Assembly (NCBI RefSeq): GCF_013409625.1
Contig: NZ_JACCBF010000001.1
Location: 4,839,001-4,903,000 of the forward strand
Reading direction: 5' to 3'
Length of the DNA stretch: 64,000 nt
DNA from: Nocardioides kongjuensis
GTDB lineage: Bacteria > Actinomycetota > Actinomycetes > Propionibacteriales > Nocardioidaceae
The position numbers and the translations under genes are program-made. Below, piece by piece: positions 47,983 through 56,717 of the stretch. The notes under the pieces are model-generated. The model saw only the letters and a program-made list of their open reading frames with translations, had not been told where the DNA came from and did not search any database. Positions within the stretch are counted from its first letter, which is position 1. Each line of letters opens with the position of its first letter.

Positions 47983-48810
47983 ATGGCGAGCATCAAGGCG
48001 ATCTACGACCGGCCCATGAAGGGCCTGGACAACCTCGGTCACGAGCTGTCCTTCTACATCAAGGTGCTGCTGGCGCTGCCGCGCTCGGTCAAGCGCTACC
48101 CGCGCGAGATCCTGCGGATCCTGGCCGAGGTCACCCTCGGCTCGGGCGCCCTGGCGGTCATCGGCGGCACCGTCGGCGTCATCATCGGCATGACCTTCTT
48201 CACCGGCGCCCAGGTCGGCCTGTCCGGGTACGCCGCGCTCAACCAGCTCGGCACGGCCGCCTTCGCCGGCTTCGTCTCGGCCTACTTCAACACCCGTGAG
48301 ATCGCCCCGCTCGTCGCGGGCATCGCGCTCGCGGCGACCGTCGGCTGTGGCTTCACCGCCCAGCTCGGCGCCATGCGCATCTCCGAGGAGATCGACGCCG
48401 TCGAGGTGATGGCGATCCCGTCGATGCAGTTCCTGGTGACCACCCGCGTCGTCGGTGGTCTCGTCGCGATCGTCCCGCTCTACGTCGTGGGCCTGCTGTC
48501 GTCGTACGTCGCCAGCCGGCTCGTCGTGACCCAGTTCTACGGCCAGTCATCGGGCACCTACGACCACTACTTCAACCAGTTCCTGCCACCCGGCGACGTG
48601 CTGTGGTCCTTCGGCAAGGTGCTGGTGTTCGCCGTGGTCGTCATCCTGATCCACTGCTACCACGGCTACACCGCCTCCGGCGGGCCCGCAGGCGTGGGCG
48701 TCGCGGTGGGCAAGGCGGTGCGGACCAGCATCGTGGCGATCAACGTGATCGACCTGTTCCTGTCGATGGCCATCTGGGGTGCCTCGACCACCGTCAGGCT
48801 CGCGGGGTGA
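47983..48810 (+). CDS. Mce system permease, YrbE B-type (MlaE family)
   Basis: 275 residues. VTLGSGALAVIGGTVGVIIG, GCGFTAQLGAMRISEEIDAVEVM (MlaE signature) and GPAGVGVAVGKAVRTSIVAIN mark the family. It pairs with the A-type permease. Its stop is 7 bp before mceA, so it is in the same operon. Confidence 0.9.
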   Translation: MASIKAIYDRPMKGLDNLGHELSFYIKVLLALPRSVKRYPREILRILAEVTLGSGALAVIGGTVGVIIGMTFFTGAQVGLSGYAALNQLGTAAFAGFVSAYFNTREIAPLVAGIALAATVGCGFTAQLGAMRISEEIDAVEVMAIPSMQFLVTTRVVGGLVAIVPLYVVGLLSSYVASRLVVTQFYGQSSGTYDHYFNQFLPPGDVLWSFGKVLVFAVVVILIHCYHGYTASGGPAGVGVAVGKAVRTSIVAINVIDLFLSMAIWGASTTVRLAG

Positions 48811-48817
48811 TCGGCTG

Positions 48818-50065
48818 ATGGACCGGATCCTGTCCGCCCACAAGGCGCTCGGCGTCATCTTCGTGGCGCTGCTCGTGCTCGGCGTGTGGCTCACCTACGC
48901 GACCTTCACCAAGAAGTTCACCGACTACGACGAGGTCACCCTCAAGACCTCCTCCATCGGCCTCCAGCTCCCCACCCGCGCCGACGTCAAGGTCCGCGGC
49001 GTGATCGTGGGCGAGGTGCTCGACGCCCGCTCCGGTGCCGAGGGCGCGGAGCTGAAGCTCGGCATCTACCCCGACAAGATCGGCGTGATCCCGGCCAACG
49101 TGACCGGCTCGATCGTCCCGAAGACCCTGTTCGGCGAGAAGTACGTCTCCCTCGTCGTGCCCGACGCCGGCCCGAGCGGCACGATGCGCGCCGGCGCGAC
49201 CATCGACCGCACCGAGGTCTCGACCGAGCTCGAGGAGGTCCTCTCCGACCTCTACCCGCTGCTGCGCACGGTCCAGCCCGCCGACCTCAACGCGACGCTG
49301 ACCGCGATCGCCACCGCCCTCGAGGGCCGCGGCGAGCTGATCGGCAAGAACCTCGAGACCCTCGACGGCTACCTCAAGCGGCTCAACCCGCAGATCCCGG
49401 CGCTGCTCGAGGACCTCAAGCTGACCGCCGACGTGTCCGACACGTACGCCGACATCCTTCCCCAGGTGGCCCAGATCCTCGACGACACCGTGAAGACCAC
49501 CGGCACCATCGAGGAGCGGGAGGCGGCGCTGACCGCCACCCTGCGCGACATCCGCAGCTTCTCCGACACCGCGCGGTCCTTCCTCGACGCCAACGCCGAG
49601 CGCCTCAAGCGGGCCGGCGAGCTCAGCACGCAGACCCTGGCGGCCGTGGCCCGCTACGCGCCGACCATCCCGTGCATGTCCGCCGGCATCGTCAAGGCCC
49701 AGGGCCGCCTGGCCGAGGCCTTCCGCGGCTTCGAGCTCCACATCGTGCTCGAGACGCTGCAGGACCAGCCGCGCAAGTACACCGCCAAGGACCGGCCGAT
49801 CTTCGGTGAGGACCGCGGCCCCGACTGCCTGGGCCTGCCGGACATCCCGTGGAGCCAGGACAACCCGTACCCGCCGCTGCCGCACCTCAACGACGGCATG
49901 AACGGCAACACCGGCAAGGGCAACCTGCGTCCGGCCCCGACGGGCTACACCGGTAGCCCCGACGACGTGACCGCCCTGCGCGGCGCGCTCGACCAGGAGT
50001 ACGGCAGCGACGCCGACCTCACGGTCCTGCTGGCCGGTCCCCTCGTCGCGGGAGGCGCCCGATGA
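48818..50065 (+). CDS. mceA: Mce family protein A
   Basis: 415 residues from ATG 48818. One N-terminal helix (ALGVIFVALLVLGVWLTYA), then the MCE domain (FTDYDEVTLKTSSIGLQLPT, RADVKVRGVIVGEVLDA, VPKTLFGEKYVSLVV) at about 38-120, followed by the long helical CUP1-type segment. A C-terminal Pro/Gly-rich part with PDCLGLPDIP has a Cys pair with IPCMSAG. Mce proteins form a hexameric tube outside the membrane that passes lipids to the permease. mceB starts in its stop (ATGA). Confidence 0.9.
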   Translation: MDRILSAHKALGVIFVALLVLGVWLTYATFTKKFTDYDEVTLKTSSIGLQLPTRADVKVRGVIVGEVLDARSGAEGAELKLGIYPDKIGVIPANVTGSIVPKTLFGEKYVSLVVPDAGPSGTMRAGATIDRTEVSTELEEVLSDLYPLLRTVQPADLNATLTAIATALEGRGELIGKNLETLDGYLKRLNPQIPALLEDLKLTADVSDTYADILPQVAQILDDTVKTTGTIEEREAALTATLRDIRSFSDTARSFLDANAERLKRAGELSTQTLAAVARYAPTIPCMSAGIVKAQGRLAEAFRGFELHIVLETLQDQPRKYTAKDRPIFGEDRGPDCLGLPDIPWSQDNPYPPLPHLNDGMNGNTGKGNLRPAPTGYTGSPDDVTALRGALDQEYGSDADLTVLLAGPLVAGGAR

Positions 50066-51105
50066 GCGTGCGCGGCCTCGACAAGAAGACCAGCGGGGAC
50101 CTGATCCGCCTGGTCGTGTTCATGGTGAGCACGGCCCTCGCGACGAGCGTCCTGATCATCACCATCGGCAACCTCTCCTTCGGCTCCACGAAGGAGTACG
50201 CCGCCGACTTCGTCGACGCCACCGGCGTCAACAAGGGCGACGACATCCGGATCGCGGGCGTCAAGGTCGGCACCGTGCAGAAGGTGGCGATCCTCGACGC
50301 CGACCGGGCCCGGGTGACCTTCACCGTCGACGCCGACACGAGGCTCGACGACGCCACCCACGCCACGGTCAAGTACCGCAACCTGATCGGTCAGCGCTAC
50401 ATCTCGCTGACCCAGGAGGGCGACGGCGGGCAGCAGCTCGAGGAGGACGCCGCGATCCCGGTCGGCCGCACCAAGCCGGCGCTCGACCTGACGGTGCTGT
50501 TCAACGGCTTCAAGCCGCTCTTCCAGGCACTCTCGCCCGACGACATCAACAAGCTGTCCTACGAGATCGTCCAGGTCTTCCAGGGCGAGGGCGGCACGGT
50601 CGAGGGCCTGCTGTCGAGCACCGCTTCGGTCACCCAGACCCTCGCCGACCGCGACAAGGTGATCGGCGAGCTGCTCAGCAACCTCGACTACGTCCTCGAT
50701 CACGTGGCCGACCGCGACAAGCAGCTCACGAACCTGATCGACAGCTTCCGGACCCTGGTCGGCGGGCTCAACGACGACCGCGAGGCGATCCTCGGCTCCC
50801 TCGACTCGATCTCGGACCTGTCCGTGCAGACGGCCGCGCTGGTCACCGACATCAAGGACCCGTTCGTCAAGGACATCAAGGAGCTGCGCAAGGTCGCGGG
50901 CACCCTCGACGACAACCGCCAGGAGATCGACCGCGCGCTGCAGGTGCTGCCGATCAAGCTCACCAAGATCGGCCGCACCGCGGTCTACGGCTCGTGGTTC
51001 AACTTCTACCTGTGCCACTTCAAGGCCACGATCAAGGTCCCCGGACTCAACAACCCGGTCGGCGCCACCTACGGTGCGACCGCCGACCGATGCACGCTCG
51101 GATGA
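50062..51105 (+). CDS. mceB: Mce family protein B
   Basis: 347 residues from ATG 50062 overlapping mceA. N-terminal helix (LVVFMVSTALATSVLIITIG), MCE domain (YAADFVDATGVNKGDDIRIA, VTFTVDADTRLDDATHA, IGQRYISLTQEG) and a long alpha-helical part (EIDRALQVLPIKL). It ends in a small Cys-containing domain (NFYLCHFKATI, ADRCTLG). It is one subunit of the MceA-F hexamer. Confidence 0.9.
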   Translation: MSVRGLDKKTSGDLIRLVVFMVSTALATSVLIITIGNLSFGSTKEYAADFVDATGVNKGDDIRIAGVKVGTVQKVAILDADRARVTFTVDADTRLDDATHATVKYRNLIGQRYISLTQEGDGGQQLEEDAAIPVGRTKPALDLTVLFNGFKPLFQALSPDDINKLSYEIVQVFQGEGGTVEGLLSSTASVTQTLADRDKVIGELLSNLDYVLDHVADRDKQLTNLIDSFRTLVGGLNDDREAILGSLDSISDLSVQTAALVTDIKDPFVKDIKELRKVAGTLDDNRQEIDRALQVLPIKLTKIGRTAVYGSWFNFYLCHFKATIKVPGLNNPVGATYGATADRCTLG

Positions 51106-51121
51106 GGGGAGGACTGACGAC

Positions 51122-52090
51122 GTGAAGCCCTTCCGCGAGCGCAACCCCGTGGTGATCGGCGCCGTGAGCATCGCCGTGCTGCTGCTCGGCCTGGTCGCCG
51201 CCTTCCGCGCGAACGACCTCCCGCTGATCGGCGGCGGCGACACCTACTACGCCTCCTTCTCGGAGGCCGGTGGTCTCAAGCCGAAGGACGAGGTGCGTAT
51301 CGCCGGTGTCCGCGTCGGCCAGGTGACGTCGATGGAGCTCGACGGCAACTCGGTCAAGGTCGCCTTCAAGATCAAGACCGACACGAAGTTCGGCGACCAG
51401 ACCCGGGCCGACATCAAGGTCAAGACGATCCTCGGCTCGATGTTCCTCGCCCTCGACCCGGCGGGGCAGGGCCAGCTGGCCGAGGGCTCGGTCATCCCGG
51501 TCGAGCGCACCAGCTCGCCGTACGACGTCGTCGACGCCTTCACGGGCCTCGCCGAGACGTCGGCCGACATCGACACCGACCAGCTCGCCGGCGCGCTGAC
51601 GACGCTGGCCGACCTGACCCGCAACACGCCCGAGGAGTTCCGCTCGGCGCTCGACGGCCTCTCGGCGCTCGCCAAGACGGTCGCCTCGCGCGACGATGAG
51701 ATCAACTCGCTGCTCAAGAACCTCAACCGGGTCTCGACCGTGCTCGACTCGCGTGACGACGACATCGTCGCGCTGATGAAGGACGCCGACACGCTGTTCA
51801 CCGCGCTGCTGGCGCGCAAGGAGCAGATCCACCGGCTGCTGGTGTCGACGAGCACGCTCAGCACCAAGCTCACCGGCCTGATCAAGGAGAGCCGCGCCGA
51901 CCTCAAGCCCGCGCTCGACCACCTCGACTCGGTGCTGCAGGTCGTCAAGAAGAACGAGGACAACCTTGAGGACTCGATCCACCTGATGGCGCCGTTCTAC
52001 CGCGTGTTCGCGAGCACGCTCGGCAACGGGCCGTGGTTCGACACCTACATCTTCAACCTGCCGCCGGTGCCCGGGACGGTGGGCCAGTGA
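51122..52090 (+). CDS. mceC: Mce family protein C
   Basis: 322 residues from GTG 51122, after GGGGAGGA. N-terminal helix (NPVVIGAVSIAVLLLGLVAAF), MCE domain (YYASFSEAGGLKPKDEVRIA, KVAFKIKTDTKFGDQTRADI, LGSMFLALDPAG), then the helical barrel. A C-terminal segment (PWFDTYIFNLPPVPGTVG) ends shortly before the stop. mceD overlaps by four bases (GTGA). Confidence 0.9.
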   Translation: MKPFRERNPVVIGAVSIAVLLLGLVAAFRANDLPLIGGGDTYYASFSEAGGLKPKDEVRIAGVRVGQVTSMELDGNSVKVAFKIKTDTKFGDQTRADIKVKTILGSMFLALDPAGQGQLAEGSVIPVERTSSPYDVVDAFTGLAETSADIDTDQLAGALTTLADLTRNTPEEFRSALDGLSALAKTVASRDDEINSLLKNLNRVSTVLDSRDDDIVALMKDADTLFTALLARKEQIHRLLVSTSTLSTKLTGLIKESRADLKPALDHLDSVLQVVKKNEDNLEDSIHLMAPFYRVFASTLGNGPWFDTYIFNLPPVPGTVGQ

Positions 52091-53223
52091 ACGGGGTGCG
52101 GCGCTGGCTGCCGCTGGCCGTGATCGGGGTCCTGCTCGTCACCGGCCTGGTCTGGATGTTCGGCAGCGGCGGCAACGACAAGACCGTGACCGCCTACTTC
52201 CCGCGGGCCGTGTCGGTCTACGAGGGCAGCGAGGTCCGCATCCTCGGCATCCCGGTCGGCCAGGTCCGCGAGGTCGTCCCCGAGGGCACCAAGGTCAAGG
52301 TCGTCATGGCCTACGACTCCGACGTCAAGGTGCCGGCCGACGCCGACGCCGTGATCGTGTCGCCCTCCGTGGTCGGTGACCGCTACATCCAGCTCTCGCC
52401 GGCCTTCGAGGACGGCGACAAGGTGATGGCCGACAACACCGTCATCGACGCGACCAAGACCGCGATCCCGCTGGAGCTCGACGAGATCTACGGCAGCATC
52501 GACAAGCTGACCGTCGCACTCGGACCCGAGGGCGCCAACAAGGACGGTGCCCTCAGCGACCTGCTCGAGCAGACGGCGAAGAACTTCGGCGGCCAGGGTG
52601 CTCAGTTCCACCAGACCATCCAGGACTTCGGCAAGCTGAGCGAGACGCTCGACAACAACAAGGACGACCTGTTCGAGTCGGCCCAGCAGCTCGAGTCCTT
52701 CCTCAAGACGCTGGCCGACAACGACACCACCGTCCGCGGCTTCAACAAGTCCCTCGGCGACGTCTCCACCCTGCTGGCCGACGAGCGCCAGGAGCTGACC
52801 ACCGCCCTGTCGAACCTCGGTACGGCGCTCGACCAGGTCGCGCGGTTCGTGAAGCGCAACCGTGCGGTGCTCGGCCGCAACATCCGCGACGTCAACCGGG
52901 TCGCGAAGGTGCTGGTGCGTCAGCGCGGTGCCCTCGACGAGCTGCTGCAGGCCGGCCCGCTGGCGATCACGAACCTGTACCACACGTACAACCCGAAGGA
53001 CGGCACGCTCGACACCAACGCCAACATCGGCAACATCCTCCACGAGCTGACGTCGAACCCGTCGGCGGTGGTCTGTGCGCTGGTGTCCGGTGCCGACGCC
53101 AACGGCAACATCTGCAACCTGATCGAGAAGCTGCTGCCGCGCAGCGCCCCGTTCGGCACCGGCTCCTGGTACGGCCAGCCCTACGACCCGACGCTCAACG
53201 GCCTGGTGGAGGTGGACCGATGA
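52087..53223 (+). CDS. mceD: Mce family protein D
   Basis: 378 residues from GTG 52087 overlapping mceC. N-terminal helix (WLPLAVIGVLLVTGLVWMFG), MCE domain (VTAYFPRAVSVYEGSEVRIL, VVMAYDSDVKVPADADAVIV, VGDRYIQLSPAF) and a helical region. The Cys residues in AVVCALVSG and GNICNLIEK may pair. It overlaps mceE by ATGA. Confidence 0.9.
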   Translation: MNGVRRWLPLAVIGVLLVTGLVWMFGSGGNDKTVTAYFPRAVSVYEGSEVRILGIPVGQVREVVPEGTKVKVVMAYDSDVKVPADADAVIVSPSVVGDRYIQLSPAFEDGDKVMADNTVIDATKTAIPLELDEIYGSIDKLTVALGPEGANKDGALSDLLEQTAKNFGGQGAQFHQTIQDFGKLSETLDNNKDDLFESAQQLESFLKTLADNDTTVRGFNKSLGDVSTLLADERQELTTALSNLGTALDQVARFVKRNRAVLGRNIRDVNRVAKVLVRQRGALDELLQAGPLAITNLYHTYNPKDGTLDTNANIGNILHELTSNPSAVVCALVSGADANGNICNLIEKLLPRSAPFGTGSWYGQPYDPTLNGLVEVDR

Positions 53224-54680
53224 CCCGCCGTACCGGCCTCCGCACCCGCCTGCGGGCCGGCGTCGCGCTGCTCGCCGGTGCGCTGCTGCTCACCGGCTGC
53301 GACTTCGACGTCTACGAGCTGCCGCTCCCGGGTGGCGCCGACACCGGCAAGGACCCGATCACGGTCAGCGTCCGCTTCGACGACGTGCTCGACCTGGTCC
53401 CCAAGTCGTCCGTGAAGGTCAACGACGTGGCCGTCGGCCAGGTGACCGACGTCCGACTCGACGGTTACCAGGCCGTGGTGACCCTCGAGCTGCGCAAGGA
53501 CATCGACCTGCCGGACAACCCGGTCGCCTCCATCCGTCAGACCAGCCTGCTGGGCGAGAAGTTCGTCTCCCTGGCTGCCCCGACCACGGGCGCTCAGGGC
53601 CGGCTGTCCGACGGCGACGTGATCAAGGACGGCGGGCGCAACCCCGAGGTCGAGGAGGTCCTGGGCGCGCTCAGCCTGGTCCTCAACGGCGGCGGCATCG
53701 CCCAGCTCAAGACCATCTCGACCGAGCTCAACCTCGCCCTTGAGGGCCGGGAGGACTCGGCGAAGTCGGTGCTCACCCAGGTGTCCTCGCTGATGGGCCA
53801 GCTCGACCAGCGCAAGCAGGACATCGTCCGCGCCATCGAGTCGGTCAACCGGCTCGCGGTGACCGCCAAGCAGCACCAGGCGAGCATCGACCGGGCGCTG
53901 GAGGAGCTGCCGAGCGCGCTCGACTCGCTGGACCGGCAGCGTGGCGACCTGGTGAAGATGCTCGACGGCCTCAGCCAGCTCAGCGACGTCGGCGTCCGGG
54001 TCATCAAGACCACCAAGGACGCCACGATCGACACCCTCAAGATGCTCGACCCGGTGCTCTACCAGATCGCGCAGGCCGGCGACGACTTCGCCAAGGGCTT
54101 CAGCACGTTCCTGACCTACCCGTTCATCGACGAGTCCGTCGGCCGCGACCCGCAGGTCGCCCGCAACCTCCACATGGGCGACTACGTCAACCTGTCGGTC
54201 GATCTCGCGCTCGACCTCGGCAACCTGAAGCTGCCCGACCTCGTGTGCATCGCGACCGACCAGCTGCCCGACCTGCCGCTCGACGTGCTGATCGACCTGA
54301 AGACGCTGTGCCCGGCGGCCACGCAGACCCTGCAGAGCTGCCTGAAGACGCCGCCGGACCCGCAGGCCTGCCTGAGGCTGCCGGGGGCGCTGCTCGACAA
54401 CGTCTGCCAGGCCGTCAAGCTGCTGTGCGGCCTCACCGGTGGGGCGAAGGCCGGCGCGCCGGCCAGTGGCCCGAACGCCTCCGCCAACCCGCTGGGCACC
54501 CTGCTGTCGACCGTGCTCGGCGGCGGTGGCCTGGGCCGTCCGGCTCCGGGCGGCGACAGCGAGGCCGACGCCATGTGGCGCGACTTCGACTCGACGTACG
54601 ACTCCAGCGTGGTCAGCCTGTACGCCGCGCCACTGGTCGCGAGCCGCCAGCTCGAGGAGAAGGGGAGGCCGGCGAAGTGA
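53220..54680 (+). CDS. mceE: Mce family protein E (lipoprotein)
   Basis: 486 residues. The signal ends in LLLTGC (Cys24 or so), as MceE proteins are lipoproteins in mycobacteria. MCE domain: ITVSVRFDDVLDLVPKSSVK, VNDVAVGQVTDVRLDGYQAV, LLGEKFVSLAAP. The C-terminus carries many Cys (LPDLVCIATDQLP, LKTLCPAATQTLQSCLK, PQACLRLPGA, LLCGLTGGA) and a Gly/Ser/Pro-rich tail. mceF starts in its stop codon. Confidence 0.9.
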   Translation: MTRRTGLRTRLRAGVALLAGALLLTGCDFDVYELPLPGGADTGKDPITVSVRFDDVLDLVPKSSVKVNDVAVGQVTDVRLDGYQAVVTLELRKDIDLPDNPVASIRQTSLLGEKFVSLAAPTTGAQGRLSDGDVIKDGGRNPEVEEVLGALSLVLNGGGIAQLKTISTELNLALEGREDSAKSVLTQVSSLMGQLDQRKQDIVRAIESVNRLAVTAKQHQASIDRALEELPSALDSLDRQRGDLVKMLDGLSQLSDVGVRVIKTTKDATIDTLKMLDPVLYQIAQAGDDFAKGFSTFLTYPFIDESVGRDPQVARNLHMGDYVNLSVDLALDLGNLKLPDLVCIATDQLPDLPLDVLIDLKTLCPAATQTLQSCLKTPPDPQACLRLPGALLDNVCQAVKLLCGLTGGAKAGAPASGPNASANPLGTLLSTVLGGGGLGRPAPGGDSEADAMWRDFDSTYDSSVVSLYAAPLVASRQLEEKGRPAK

Positions 54681-55984
54681 TCACCCGTCGTACCCGCATC
54701 CAGCTCATCGTCTTCGCGATCATCACGCTGCTCGGCGTGACCTTCGTCGGCGCCCGCTACGCCAAGCTCGACCGCCTGGTCGTCGACCGCAGCTACACGG
54801 TCACGGCCCACTACCCGCAGTCCGGAGGCATCTTCACCGGTGCCGAGGTGACCTACCGCGGTGTCGGGATCGGCACCGTCGGCGACCTCGTCCTCACCGA
54901 CGAGGGCGTCGACGTGAAGCTCGACATCGACAAGAAGTGGGACAAGATCCCCAGCGACGCCCGTGCGCTCGTCGGCAACCGCTCGGCCGTCGGTGAGCAG
55001 TACGTCGAGATCCAGCCCCTCGAGGACGGCGGACCGTACCTGCGCGAGGGCTCCCAGATCTCCGACGTCGCGACGCCCATCGCGACCGAGAAGCTGCTCG
55101 GTGACCTGTCCGCCACGGTCTCCAGCGTCGACCGCGAGGCCCTGAGCACCACGGTCCACGAGCTGGGGGAGGCCTTCGCCGGCACCGGACCGGACCTGCA
55201 GCGGATCATCGACACCGGCAACTCGTTCATCGAGACCGCCGACGAGAACTTCGACCTGACCACCGCCCTGATCAAGGACAGCAACACCGTCCTCCAGGGC
55301 CAGGTGGCCTCCGAGTCGTCGTTGCGGACCTTCGCCCAGCAGCTCTCGCTGTTCAGCTCGGCGCTCGCCGGCGCCGACCCGGCGCTGCGCAAGGTGATCA
55401 ACTCCGGCTCGGTCGCGGCGACCCAGCTGCGGACCTTCCTCGAGCAGAACGGCGTCGAGATCAGTGAGCTGCTCGCCAACCTGGTCGCGACCGGCGAGGT
55501 GGTCGTCAAGCACCTCGACGCGCTCAAGCAGATGCTGGTCGTCTACCCGTACGCCGTCGCCGCGGGTCAGGTCGTCGTCGGACGCAAGTCCAGGCAGGAC
55601 GGCGGCAGCGGCTTCTGGGACGCCCACTTCGGCCTGATCCTGGCGCCGACCAGCACCCCCTGCTACGCCGGTTACCTCAAGTCCCGCCGCAACCCGGAGT
55701 CCGACCGCGGCAACGCGCCGATGCCCGACAACGTGGGCTGCACGGAGCCGATCACCAAGAGCAACCCCCGCGGTGCACAGAATCTGCCCCGGGTCGCGCC
55801 GGGCGTCCAGGGCTACGACGTGGGCGTCCGGGTGGACCCCGCGACCGGCGAGCTGGAGTGGGGTGTGACGGCCCAGGACCCGTCGTGGTCCGACGCGCGC
55901 GGTAACGTGGCGCCGCCGTCGCTGGGGAAGGATTCGTGGAAGTGGCTCTACCTCCAACCGCTGCTCGACCCCACCACCCGGTGA
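54677..55984 (+). CDS. mceF: Mce family protein F
   Basis: 435 residues from GTG 54677 overlapping mceE. N-terminal helix (IQLIVFAIITLLGVTFVGA), MCE domain (SYTVTAHYPQSGGIFTGAEV, TYRGVGIGTVGDLVLTDEGV, VGEQYVEIQPLE) and helical barrel. The C-terminal part has a Cys pair (TPCYAGYLKSR, NVGCTEPITK). It completes the A-F set, so all six subunits of the tube are present. Confidence 0.9.
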   Translation: MITRRTRIQLIVFAIITLLGVTFVGARYAKLDRLVVDRSYTVTAHYPQSGGIFTGAEVTYRGVGIGTVGDLVLTDEGVDVKLDIDKKWDKIPSDARALVGNRSAVGEQYVEIQPLEDGGPYLREGSQISDVATPIATEKLLGDLSATVSSVDREALSTTVHELGEAFAGTGPDLQRIIDTGNSFIETADENFDLTTALIKDSNTVLQGQVASESSLRTFAQQLSLFSSALAGADPALRKVINSGSVAATQLRTFLEQNGVEISELLANLVATGEVVVKHLDALKQMLVVYPYAVAAGQVVVGRKSRQDGGSGFWDAHFGLILAPTSTPCYAGYLKSRRNPESDRGNAPMPDNVGCTEPITKSNPRGAQNLPRVAPGVQGYDVGVRVDPATGELEWGVTAQDPSWSDARGNVAPPSLGKDSWKWLYLQPLLDPTTR

Positions 55985-56003
55985 GCACGTCGGGGCGCAT
56001 CGC

Positions 56004-56717
56004 GTGAAGGGCACCAGTGCCACGCTCCGCTGGAGCGTGATCGGGCTGCTGCTCGGCGTCGTCGTCGCTGCGCTCGGCGTCAGCGTGTGGACGCTCGCCG
56101 ACAAGGCCGTTCCCGGCAACCCCGGCAAGAAGCTCGACTCGCTGCTCGACCCGCCGCGCGACGAGTCCGCGGACCGCGAGAAGGTGCTGGCCGCCGGCCG
56201 CACCTTCGTGCAGCGGTTCAACACCTACGGTCCCGACCTGCTCGACAGCGCGGGCAAGATGCCCGAGTACGCCGCGCTCGGCAAGCTGATGACCGCGAAG
56301 TTCCGCACGGTCTTCGACAAGAACGTCGGCTACGCCGTGGAGACGGTCAAGCAGACCCAGATCGGTCGCAAGGGCACGCCGTACGCCGTCGGCGTGGCCA
56401 GCATCGACGAGGACTCCGCCGAGCTGCTGGTCGCCGGCATCGTGCAGTTCACCCTTCCGTCCCCGGCCGACGGCAGCAAGCAGGTCCAGCTCGAGCCGCT
56501 GCGGTTCCGCTACGAGGTGTCCCTCGTCAAGCAGCACGGCGCCTGGCTGGTCGACGACCTCGACGACCTCGACGACCAGCTGCCGTCCTTCGGCGAGGCC
56601 TCGATCCCCGAGGGCGGCGTCCCTGGGGGCCAGCCGTCCGGGCAGCCCTCGGGCCAGCCCTCGACGGAGCCGTCCGGCGCAGCCACCCCGTCGCAGACCA
56701 CGGGGGAGGGCCAGTGA
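56004..56717 (+). CDS. Mce-associated membrane protein
   Basis: 237 residues from GTG 56004, 20 bp after mceF. One helix near the N-terminus (WSVIGLLLGVVVAALGVSVW), an extracellular domain with LAAGRTFVQRFNTYGPDLLD and MTAKFRTVFDKNVGYAVETV, resembling Mas proteins/NTF2-like Mce-associated domains, and a Ser/Gln/Pro tail with repeated PSGQPSGQPS. Such proteins stabilise the Mce complex in mycobacteria. It overlaps the next gene by GTGA. Confidence 0.8.
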   Translation: MKGTSATLRWSVIGLLLGVVVAALGVSVWTLADKAVPGNPGKKLDSLLDPPRDESADREKVLAAGRTFVQRFNTYGPDLLDSAGKMPEYAALGKLMTAKFRTVFDKNVGYAVETVKQTQIGRKGTPYAVGVASIDEDSAELLVAGIVQFTLPSPADGSKQVQLEPLRFRYEVSLVKQHGAWLVDDLDDLDDQLPSFGEASIPEGGVPGGQPSGQPSGQPSTEPSGAATPSQTTGEGQ